64,000 nt of DNA from NCBI GenBank assembly GCA_031280795.1, contig JAITGF010000003.1, positions 1-64,000 on the forward strand, read 5' to 3'. Position 1 is the first letter of the stretch; each line of letters opens with the position of its first letter. Made by a program: the position numbers and the translations under genes. Origin of the DNA: Candidatus Ancillula prorhinotermitis. Its GTDB lineage: Bacteria > Actinomycetota > Actinomycetes > Actinomycetales > Bifidobacteriaceae. The notes under the pieces are model-generated. The model was not told the origin of the DNA, did no database searches, and saw only the letters and a program-made list of their open reading frames with translations. Below, in pieces: positions 55,020-62,503 of the stretch.

Positions 55020-55400
55020 CTACGCTTTAATCTTCAAGTAGCTTAAAACTGGGGGGCGGATCACATCTAGTATGCCTGCGCATAGGCTAGGCACATCAGA
55101 AAAACGCTCCTCAAGTGGTGCGCGATAAATGACCATACGAGCTGGTAAGACACCGTCGGGCGGAAAAAACTTACCAAGTACGATATCGTAGTCAGTATAA
55201 CCAACGCTTGGGTTTACCATCTGCACGGCAAAATCTACCTTCCTGAGCTTAGATATCTTCTGCGGCTTTTTTGAGCCCAAAATATCTTCTTCAAGCATTT
55301 TGATACTCATCGTGTAAGCACTGTTTAACCGTTTTAGCTTCGACGCTTCCCCGTGTTTGCGCGGTATACCGTCGATACTTTTGCGCAAGTGTTTACGCAT
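55020..55400 (-). CDS. Small protein resembling zincin-like DUF1025 proteins, no HExxH
   Basis: 126 aa, basic N-terminus. The segment DYDIVLGKFFPPDGVLPARMVIYRAPLEERF resembles the core of actinobacterial metallopeptidase-like (PF06262/DUF1025) proteins, in which a similar D-x-V-LG ... LP-x-x-V-x-YR-x-P-L stretch is seen. The HExxH zinc motif of true zincins is absent, so catalysis is unlikely. Start overlaps the def stop (TAATG), so the two are coupled. Assignment rests on memory of the pattern. Confidence 0.55.
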   Translation of the reverse strand: MRKHLRKSIDGIPRKHGEASKLKRLNSAYTMSIKMLEEDILGSKKPQKISKLRKVDFAVQMVNPSVGYTDYDIVLGKFFPPDGVLPARMVIYRAPLEERFSDVPSLCAGILDVIRPPVLSYLKIKA

Positions 55401-56089
55401 TAGAGCTCAAACCCCATCTGCTTGGCAGTGTGCTCGATATCGGCATCAAGATCGTACTTAGAGAGATTCGAAGCTGTTGAAAGTGAGCGGATAATTGCTT
55501 TGTCAATATAAATCTCACCGCTTAAGTGGTCGGTTTCATGCTGAAAAATGCGTGCTGGCCACCCTGAAAGGACTTCTTCATGATCGCGACCTTTTTCGTC
55601 AGTCCAGTAGGCTTTTATAGTATGATAGCGAAAACGCGCTGCGTAGTAGTTATGAAATGATAGGCACCCCTCATAAAAAAGCGTTTCTACCACATCGCCA
55701 TCAGAATTTTCAACTGGTTCATATGTCGGGTTGATGATGACAAAAAACGGGGTATGCCTTGTTTCGTGAGCGTCATCTTCTGCAATTGGATCCCAACTCT
55801 CGTCAACACTTGTATCCTCGATTACGGCTAGTTGGATTCCCAAATCGATTTGCGGAGCAGCTAAACCTACTCCTGGCGCTTTGTGCATAGTGACCTTCAT
55901 CGCATGAATTAGCTTTCGTAGCAAATCGGGAGCGAGAAAGCCTTTGAACTCGTTACACGGCTGACGCAAGACACTCTCACCGACTTGGGTGATGCGTAGC
56001 ACGCCGTTAGTTTCAAACTCTTTTAGTAATGTCTCAACTTTTTGAGTCAAACTGCGGTCAATGCGTTTGGGGTCGAATTTGAAACTCAT
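55400..56089 (-). CDS. def: Peptide deformylase
   Basis: 229 aa, longer than the usual 170-200 owing to a 25-residue N-terminal extension and an insert. The three motifs are intact: GVGLAAPQ, EGCLSF (metal-binding Cys) and QHETDHLSG (HExxH). Removes formyl from nascent proteins. Overlaps glmM by 4 nt. Confidence 0.96.
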   Translation of the reverse strand: MSFKFDPKRIDRSLTQKVETLLKEFETNGVLRITQVGESVLRQPCNEFKGFLAPDLLRKLIHAMKVTMHKAPGVGLAAPQIDLGIQLAVIEDTSVDESWDPIAEDDAHETRHTPFFVIINPTYEPVENSDGDVVETLFYEGCLSFHNYYAARFRYHTIKAYWTDEKGRDHEEVLSGWPARIFQHETDHLSGEIYIDKAIIRSLSTASNLSKYDLDADIEHTAKQMGFEL

Positions 56090-57471
56090 AGCGATATTCT
56101 CTCTTTCACAATCCGGGCAAGCTCTTCGGCAGTACTTCGCGCTTCAATATCAGTGCTCGCTTCGACCATGACTCGTACCAGCGGCTCAGTACCAGATGCT
56201 CTAAGCAGTACTCTTCCAGACGTGCCTGCCTTTGCATCGTTCAATTTCTGCTGATGAAAATCAACTGCTTTGGCAATCTCCTCATCGCCTACGCGTGACT
56301 TATCAACATTCGGAACATTCACCAGAACTTGTGGCAAAGTCTGCACAATGCTTGTCAGCTCCGACATTTTTACATCCGGATTTTCTTTGCGCTTTTGCAC
56401 AAAATAATTCGCTAAAAGTAATGCAGAGAGAACGCCATCGCCTGTAGTTGAGTAGTCCAAATTAATGATATGCCCTGACTGCTCCCCGCCTAAGGTCAAG
56501 TTTTTAGCACGCATCTGCTCTAATACGTAGCGGTCACCCACTCCAGTGATTTCGGTCTTAATGCCATGCTTTTCCAGAGCATTTAGCGTACCCAAATTAG
56601 TCATCACTGTCAAGACTACAGTGTCATCGACAAGCTCACCACGCTCTTTCAAGTCGAGTGCGAGCATTGTGATGATCTTATCACCATCAATTAGCTCCCC
56701 AGTTTCGTCAACGCCAATACAACGATCAGCATCGCCGTCAAACGCTACTCCGAAATCAGCCCCCGCCGCTTTAACAGTAGCTTGAAGCTGGTCAGGGTGC
56801 GTCGAACCACTTTCCTCATTGATATTATACCCATCAGGGGAAGCGTTAATCACCACGACTTCTGCACCACAGAAACGAAGTGCTTCAGGGGCGACCTTAG
56901 ACGCTGCACCATTTGACGCATCAAGTGCAATTTTAAGACCTTTAAGCGGTTTATTATCCTCTGAAGCGCCGATGGATCTGGCAAGATAGCTAGTAAAAAT
57001 CGCACTAGCCTGGGCGCCATCATCGCGAATCCTGCCGACCTGATCGCCAAGCGGATAATCCCACTGCTCGTTTAAGTGCTGCTCGATTTGGTCTTCGACG
57101 CTATCTTCTAGCTTGAAACCATCTTCTGCAAAGAATTTGATACCGTTGTCGGGCATAGCGTTATGAGATGCTGAGATAACTACACCTAAATTCACCCCCA
57201 GACGCTTAGTTAAATAGGCAATACCAGGAGTTGGAAGCACCCCAACATCTTTTACGTCTACACCAGCCGCTGCCAAACCAGCACATACAGCCGCCGAAAG
57301 GAACTCCCCTGAAATTCTAGTATCACGCCCCACAATCGCTCTCTTGCGAGAGTATTTGGAGTCCAAAGACAGCACTCGACCAGCGGCCTCACCAAGCTTG
57401 AGCGCTAAATCGGCAGTAATATCACGGTTTGCAAGACCGCGTACACCATCAGTACCAAATAATCTTACCAT
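56086..57471 (-). CDS. glmM: Phosphoglucosamine mutase
   Basis: 461 aa. Makes glucosamine 1-phosphate for peptidoglycan. Active serine in ISASHNAMPDNGIKFF (~100), Mg2+ loop FDGDADRCIGVD (~245), sugar loop GGEQSGHI (~330), phosphate loop RASGTEPLVRVMVEA (~430). AAGGA precedes the ATG. Expressed after rplM-rpsI with a terminator between. Confidence 0.97.
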   Translation of the reverse strand: MVRLFGTDGVRGLANRDITADLALKLGEAAGRVLSLDSKYSRKRAIVGRDTRISGEFLSAAVCAGLAAAGVDVKDVGVLPTPGIAYLTKRLGVNLGVVISASHNAMPDNGIKFFAEDGFKLEDSVEDQIEQHLNEQWDYPLGDQVGRIRDDGAQASAIFTSYLARSIGASEDNKPLKGLKIALDASNGAASKVAPEALRFCGAEVVVINASPDGYNINEESGSTHPDQLQATVKAAGADFGVAFDGDADRCIGVDETGELIDGDKIITMLALDLKERGELVDDTVVLTVMTNLGTLNALEKHGIKTEITGVGDRYVLEQMRAKNLTLGGEQSGHIINLDYSTTGDGVLSALLLANYFVQKRKENPDVKMSELTSIVQTLPQVLVNVPNVDKSRVGDEEIAKAVDFHQQKLNDAKAGTSGRVLLRASGTEPLVRVMVEASTDIEARSTAEELARIVKERISL

Positions 57472-57532
57472 AATGAATCCTTACGAAATGTTCTATCATC
57501 GAAATGATGCCCGTATGCCTCATTCGGTAACT

Positions 57533-57593
57533 AAAAAACACCTCTGTGTCCGAAGTGTGTGTAAACCAGATATTCGGTTAAAGGGGCACAGAG
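57533..57593 (-). terminator. Likely terminator after rpsI
   Basis: CTCTGTG (57593-57587 on the minus strand) pairs with CACAGAG (57548-57542), enclosing a 38-nt loop that can fold further; TTTTTT (57538-57533) follows. Confidence 0.65.
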
Positions 57594-57601
57594 ACGAAAC
57601 T

Positions 57602-58057
57602 TTACCTCTTAGAGAACTGGCTAGCTTTACGCGCCTTCTTAAGACCGGCCTTCTTGCGCTCAACAACACGTGCATCGCGCTTAAGGAACCCGCGCTTCTT
57701 AAGTGTAGCTCGGTTCGCATCACGATCAATCTCGTTTAGAGCACGAGAAACACCTAGACGAATCGCTCCAGCCTGACCAGATGTACCGCCACCGTGCACA
57801 TTAACGGCAACGTCATATTTACCATCTTGGCTAAGCAAAACAAATGGTGAGTTCACAAGTTGCTGGTGCACTTTATTGGGCAAGTACACTTTCAAATCAC
57901 GCCCGTTAATAACCCATTTCCCGGTACCAGGAGTAAGGCGCACGCGAGCAATCGCTTCTTTGCGACGCCCCACAGCAGCACTGCTACCGATGATTGCATC
58001 CTTTGGCGATTTCTTTACTTCAGCATCTTCGTTGATCAATTCTTTAATTTCTGCCAT
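57602..58057 (-). CDS. rpsI: Ribosomal protein uS9
   Basis: 151 aa. [36 protein letters not shown] and the C-terminal tail [12 protein letters not shown] reaching the decoding centre. Directly follows rplM with no gap, the standard pair. Confidence 0.98.
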   Translation of the reverse strand: MAEIKELINEDAEVKKSPKDAIIGSSAAVGRRKEAIARVRLTPGTGKWVINGRDLKVYLPNKVHQQLVNSPFVLLSQDGKYDVAVNVHGGGTSGQAGAIRLGVSRALNEIDRDANRATLKKRGFLKRDARVVERKKAGLKKARKASQFSKR

Positions 58058-58510
58058 TTACGCTCCTTGCTTTACTTGCGGCTTCGTGTCGTATTTAACT
58101 GGGTTCTGCGCATTATGTGGGTGGCTAGGGCCAGCATACACATGCAACTTCTTAAGCTGGTCACGCCCAAGTGTAGTCTTTGGAACCATACCTTGGATCG
58201 CTTGCTCGACTATGCGCACTGGGTTATCGACAATCAGCTCGCCATACGTACGCGATGAAATACCGCCTGGAAATCCAGAGTGACGCCATAGACGCTTATT
58301 CTGTAGCTTATTGCCAGAAAGGGCGATTTTTTCAGCGTTTACAATGATTACGTGATCACCGACGTCAATATGACGCGCGAAATTCACCTTAGTTTTGCCA
58401 CGCAAAATATTTGCACTGACTACTGCGAGCCGACCGAGCACAACATCCGTTGCATCGATGACCCACCAATTCTGGCTAACGTCGCCAGGTTTTGGGCTAT
58501 ATGTTTTCAT
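58058..58510 (-). CDS. rplM: Ribosomal protein uL13
   Basis: 150 aa. [37 protein letters not shown] and [13 protein letters not shown] are family segments; [13 protein letters not shown] near the end. AAGGA precedes the ATG. Has a leader of about 180 nt. Confidence 0.98.
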   Translation of the reverse strand: MKTYSPKPGDVSQNWWVIDATDVVLGRLAVVSANILRGKTKVNFARHIDVGDHVIIVNAEKIALSGNKLQNKRLWRHSGFPGGISSRTYGELIVDNPVRIVEQAIQGMVPKTTLGRDQLKKLHVYAGPSHPHNAQNPVKYDTKPQVKQGA

Positions 58511-58686
58511 TTATTCCTTATCTCACATTTGTACCACACGGACTTTCCGGGTGGCTTTGTACACTACCTGCTAGAGTGAAACACATAATGTCAGCTTTAA
58601 GCGTCTATCTTAGTACGTCTTTAAGCACAGCGATACGTGCTACACGGATTAGCGAGCAGGAAACAATAACCAGCACCTAACTGGTT
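58511..58686 (-). promoter_or_regulatory. Long 5' leader of rplM-rpsI
   Basis: No gene. Contains a hairpin AGCACGTATCGCTGTGCT and CCAGTTAGGTGCTGG near the 5' end. L13 leaders are known in Firmicutes; similarity was not tested. Confidence 0.4.
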
Positions 58687-58692
58687 AACTCC

Positions 58693-58721
58693 ATTATAAC
58701 ACAAAGACATTTTTCTGTCAA
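58693..58721 (-). promoter_or_regulatory. -35/-10 promoter of rplM-rpsI
   Basis: TTGACA (58721-58716), 17-nt spacer, TATAAT (58698-58693). Confidence 0.8.
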
Positions 58722-58748
58722 ATCGTTTCAAAAAGCTTTTGATGATAT

Positions 58749-59921
58749 TTAGGTGATGAATTCTAAGAAGTTCGAAGAGGTGATCAGTTTGAAGTGCGTC
58801 TCAGGGTAATGCTTCGAAAAAACTGATGGGGCGACGTTTTGACGGGTTTTGGAGTTGAATGAAAAAGAGAAGGCGCGGATCTTTCCTGCATCGGTGACGC
58901 GATTATCAACTTCTAAAAGGTCTACTTTACGACCGGCCCACGTCTCCCAGAAGAATGATTCGTAGTCGCGAGAGTGAGAAAGACCTTTGAGCTCGTGGTA
59001 CTTATGCCTCTCCATGACTAGGAAGTTTGCCCACAACTCTTCGAGATCGCTACGCATATTAAAACTGCCGTAGCTCATAATCAAAGCGTTACGAATACCT
59101 AAATCATAGAAATAGTAGCGCGAAAGCAGTGTAATCTCGTTCTTGAGCCTCTCTTTATAGGGCTTATGTTCATGGACGATGTAATGCTTTTCGAGAATTT
59201 CTAAGTAGCGCTTAGTAGTGCGCGGGTTAAGCTTTATATGCCCAGAGATTTCGTTTACGCTTAAGGATTTATTTATATTGAGCGATAAGAAGTAGAGTAA
59301 CTCCATCAAAGCTTTTGAATTCGTGATGCGCTCAAGCTCGAACACATCGCGTAGCATATCGGAATGGATGATGCGGTCAAGAATCTCTCGCTTTTGTGAA
59401 GTGGTCGGGGCTAGAATTACTTCTGGAAGTGCACCGTAAATCATCACATCATTGAGCAACTCAACAGCCTCAACACCGGCATACATCTTCGATAAAGTGG
59501 GAAAGGAAATGGGGTAAATGCGAATCTGGCGCAGATCCTCAATCGCACGCATTGAATAGCTAGTGATAACTTTTATCGAGGGTGCTGCTTCTAGAAGTGA
59601 GGGGAGGATATCTTGTAGCTTGGGCACTCGATGAGCATCGTCAATGAAGAGAATGTCTTTTCCCTTAAGGGCGCTCCTGAAATAGGATACATCGTTATTC
59701 ATCAAGTTGATGCGCTCTAGCATATTGTTGCCACTAAGGTTTAGCAAAGAATCGCTTGGGTAATGATTCATGAACTGGCGGACGATGTGCGTTTTACCAG
59801 AGCAGTTCGGTCCTGATATTTGCAGCACGCTTTGCTCTCGAAATTCGTGGTCGAGTTTACCGTCAAACTCAGAGAGTATCGTTCGAGGGATTTTTAGCTG
59901 CCCATCGCCAGTTTCGCTCAT
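58749..59921 (-). CDS. DUF4143-type AAA ATPase (intact paralogue)
   Basis: 390 aa. Walker A GPNCSGKTHIV (~35-45), Walker B DILFIDDAHRV (~88-98), sensor-like ITSYSMRAIEDL, then a winged helix (ISGHIKLNPRTTKRYLEIL) and the C-terminal DUF4143 nuclease-like domain (FYFYDLGIRNALIMSYG, LWANFLVMERHK). It is the complete version of the protein at 11188-12147. The family is abundant in gut and symbiotic bacteria but its function is not known. Overlaps the peptidase gene by 4 nt. Confidence 0.85.
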   Translation of the reverse strand: MSETGDGQLKIPRTILSEFDGKLDHEFREQSVLQISGPNCSGKTHIVRQFMNHYPSDSLLNLSGNNMLERINLMNNDVSYFRSALKGKDILFIDDAHRVPKLQDILPSLLEAAPSIKVITSYSMRAIEDLRQIRIYPISFPTLSKMYAGVEAVELLNDVMIYGALPEVILAPTTSQKREILDRIIHSDMLRDVFELERITNSKALMELLYFLSLNINKSLSVNEISGHIKLNPRTTKRYLEILEKHYIVHEHKPYKERLKNEITLLSRYYFYDLGIRNALIMSYGSFNMRSDLEELWANFLVMERHKYHELKGLSHSRDYESFFWETWAGRKVDLLEVDNRVTDAGKIRAFSFSFNSKTRQNVAPSVFSKHYPETHFKLITSSNFLEFIT

Positions 59922-61108
59922 ATCACCATCCCCGCTAGAAAGGGTACGCTATAGTCTAGAAGTTTTTCGTCGACGATCAAGTTTGGTTGATGGATGTCTA
60001 CAGGTTCGCGCCCAGGCGTGGCTGCACCAAATCGCGCCATAGCGCCTTGGATCTTCTTGCCACTCTTGGGTTCGTGCATCAAATACCATGAGAAATCTTC
60101 TCCACCAAGTGACCTTTCAGCATCGTGAATTGATTTGTCGCCAAAGTATTCATAGGCAACTTTACGCATCTTGGCAGCAGAGACTTCAGTGTTTATCACT
60201 GGAGGAACACCCTTTTCGTAGATGATGTCGACTTTTGCGCCAAACGGTTTAGCGATACTTTCAACAGTGTCCTTAAAAATTGCCTCCGCACGCATCCAAG
60301 CATCGATATCGGTAGTACGCAACGTTCCAGATATGAAACCATGATCCGGAATTGCGTTCGGTGTATCCCCGGCTTCAATCTTGCCCCAGGTTAGGGAAAC
60401 TACTGAGCGTGGGTCAAATATCCTTGAAAAAGCCACTGGAACGCCATTTACGATGGCACTTAGAGCCTGAATGACATCAGCTGTGAGGTGAGGCCTTGAA
60501 GAGTGGCCGCCCGAACCTGAAACCTTTACTGTGCAAATGTCAGCTGCCGAGGTTAGAGCACCTTCACGAATGCCGATCTTACCCACTTCTAGGCGTGGCT
60601 CAGCGTGTATCGCATAGATTTCTTGAACATCTTCGAGCACCCCTTGGTCAATCAACTCCTTGGCACCACTAGGCCTAGTCTCTTCAGCAGGTTGAAAAAT
60701 GAAACGAACAGGATGCTTTAACTTGGCGCGCAAATCGTTCAGTATTAACGCAGCCCCGTAGATAGATGCAGTGTGGAAATCATGACCACAAGCATGCGAT
60801 ACACCCGGTGTTTTTGACGCATAATCCAAACCTGTACTCTCTTGAATCGGCAAAGCGTCAATGTCTCCACGTAGCGCTTTGAATGCCACTTCATCGTTAG
60901 GAGTCGCCATATTTTCGCCTTTAGGGTACACATTTGCCACTACCCCCGTCGGAGATAGTCGCTTAGCCTCAATACCGGCTTTTGCGAAAGACTCAAGTAG
61001 AAATTCAGTGGTAGCATTTTCTTTCCAGCCCACTTCAGGGTGCTCATGTATATGGCGCCGAAAAGTAGTGATATGTTCTTTATGAGAATCATACCCTCTC
61101 AAAACCAT
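59918..61108 (-). CDS. M20 family amidohydrolase
   Basis: 396 aa from ATG at 61108. Metal-binding and catalytic sites of the M20D group: ALRGDIDALPIQ, HACGHDFHTASIYGAAL (bridging Cys and His), QPAEETRPSGAKELI (Glu pair), IHAEPRLEVGKIG, and SLGGEDFSWYL near the C-terminus. Substrates of the group include N-acyl amino acids and acetyl-diaminopimelate; not decidable here. Its TGCTATAAT promoter (61141-61133) lies on the gshA stop codon. At the usual 6-nt spacing the frame has ATA, not ATG. Confidence 0.92.
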   Translation of the reverse strand: MVLRGYDSHKEHITTFRRHIHEHPEVGWKENATTEFLLESFAKAGIEAKRLSPTGVVANVYPKGENMATPNDEVAFKALRGDIDALPIQESTGLDYASKTPGVSHACGHDFHTASIYGAALILNDLRAKLKHPVRFIFQPAEETRPSGAKELIDQGVLEDVQEIYAIHAEPRLEVGKIGIREGALTSAADICTVKVSGSGGHSSRPHLTADVIQALSAIVNGVPVAFSRIFDPRSVVSLTWGKIEAGDTPNAIPDHGFISGTLRTTDIDAWMRAEAIFKDTVESIAKPFGAKVDIIYEKGVPPVINTEVSAAKMRKVAYEYFGDKSIHDAERSLGGEDFSWYLMHEPKSGKKIQGAMARFGAATPGREPVDIHQPNLIVDEKLLDYSVPFLAGMVI

Positions 61109-61132
61109 TTCGCCAGTAATGCTTATACTTTC

Positions 61133-61141
61133 ATTATAGCA
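61133..61141 (-). promoter_or_regulatory. Extended -10 promoter of the M20 gene
   Basis: TGCTATAAT overlapping the end of the upstream gshA-like gene; 24 nt before the ATG at 61108, 6 nt before an in-frame ATA. Confidence 0.55.
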
Positions 61142-62351
61142 CATCTAGCCACTCTTTGACGCTTTGACCGTAACAAATCGCTTCATCACCAAGCTCTTCG
61201 ATTTCACGCTTTGCGTTCTTTATGTCTTGCTCTCCCCTTCCTGCTAACTTTTCCTGCATCGCCTTAAAGCTCTTCTCATTATAGAACAGATCGTTCACAC
61301 TATGCATATACTCTAAAATCAAATCGCTTGGCAGAGAGTCGCAAGTACGAAGCTCTACGAAGTTCTTTAGCCTGCAATCGAAGAAGTAAGTGGAGAGGAT
61401 GTGGGTTATCTCAAACTCGTTTAAGACACGGTCAGGGTAAAGCTCTTGGGCAGAACTTCTCGTTGCTTGGACTTGCTTCACGCCCAAAAACTCAGGTGTG
61501 TGTGAATAGTCCACAACCATTAAAGGGGTGCTTAAAGCGTATTTAGCGTAACTTTCGAAGTTGTAACCATCGTTAAAAAGGTGTGGTATGACTGACGCTC
61601 GCAATGAATCCGAATCGTCCCACATTTGCACTCTAAGCAAGCGATATTGGTTGGGTTCGCCTTCAAAATAAGGCGTATTTGTAAACTTGTAGCAAAAAAG
61701 CGGCCCAAGTAGGCTTGCTAAACGGAGCTTCGCGATTGCATCTTCCTCCGACTCAAAGTCTATAGAAACCTGAGTGGAAGCTGAGGCGCGCATCATATTC
61801 AAACCATACTTTCCTGTCTTCGCCAAGTACTCGTTCATCGCTGCGTAACGCTCTTTAGGGATGAGCTCAATTTCGTCTTTAAGGCTTACCGGCTGGTAGC
61901 CGATGGTCAGAGCTTCAGCATTAAAGCTGTGCAAAACTTCATCTAGAACACTTCGAAACTGTCTGTAAAACTGGGTTGATTCATCTGGATTCGCAAAAGG
62001 GCCGACGCTACACTCTAGTTGAGAGCCTGGCTCAAGCGAAACTTCCACCTTTTCACCGACTAACCCTAGGAGGTGCTTTCCTGAGTACACCTTTCGCACA
62101 CCGGGCATTTGATTTGAAAGTGCTTCTAAGACCTGCCAGACACCACCTTCGCCAAAATATGGTACAGCTCTTGAACTGGTTTTATCGACTATCAAATGCT
62201 CGACTTCAAGACCAAAGACGAATTCGGAACGAGGCTTAGCCCCAGACTTAATAAAATCCACCACGCTACTAATTTGACTAGCGGACTGACTAGTTGCTCT
62301 AGACGTTCGACTAGATGTGCGACTAGATGTGCGATTTGGCGGTACATTCAT
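61134..62351 (-). CDS. Glutamate-cysteine ligase family protein (GCS2)
   Basis: 405 aa from ATG at 62351. After a Ser/Thr/Arg-rich N-terminus (SSRTSSRTSR), the GCS2 core appears: FVFGLEVEHLIVD, VSLEPGSQLECSVGP (substrate-binding Glu/Gln), MMRASASTQVSIDFES and NFVELRTCDSLPSDLILEY. Makes gamma-glutamylcysteine, used for glutathione or ergothioneine; no gshB or egt gene is present here, so gamma-Glu-Cys itself may be the product. Promoter 6 nt upstream, leaderless. Confidence 0.88.
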   Translation of the reverse strand: MNVPPNRTSSRTSSRTSRATSQSASQISSVVDFIKSGAKPRSEFVFGLEVEHLIVDKTSSRAVPYFGEGGVWQVLEALSNQMPGVRKVYSGKHLLGLVGEKVEVSLEPGSQLECSVGPFANPDESTQFYRQFRSVLDEVLHSFNAEALTIGYQPVSLKDEIELIPKERYAAMNEYLAKTGKYGLNMMRASASTQVSIDFESEEDAIAKLRLASLLGPLFCYKFTNTPYFEGEPNQYRLLRVQMWDDSDSLRASVIPHLFNDGYNFESYAKYALSTPLMVVDYSHTPEFLGVKQVQATRSSAQELYPDRVLNEFEITHILSTYFFDCRLKNFVELRTCDSLPSDLILEYMHSVNDLFYNEKSFKAMQEKLAGRGEQDIKNAKREIEELGDEAICYGQSVKEWLDVL

Positions 62352-62357
62352 ATATCT

Positions 62358-62366
62358 ATTATACAC
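62358..62366 (-). promoter_or_regulatory. -10 promoter of the gshA-like gene (leaderless)
   Basis: GTGTATAAT, 6 nt before the ATG at 62351. Confidence 0.6.
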
Positions 62367-62438
62367 TAGAATGGTGCTTGGGCGATAGTAAAATGGAGGT
62401 ACATACACAAAATAACGCTATTTTATGTATGAAAACGC

Positions 62439-62474
62439 AAAAAAGGTACATAAAATAGCGTTATTTTATGTACC
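62439..62474 (-). terminator. Intrinsic terminator of nifJ
   Basis: On the minus strand GGTACATAAAATA and TATTTTATGTACC form a 13-bp stem with a 4-nt loop, followed by TTTTTT (62444-62439). A weaker copy of the hairpin lies at 62407-62430. Confidence 0.88.
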
Positions 62475-62503
62475 TTTTATTGCTGCACCTAATCTGACTC
62501 GAC

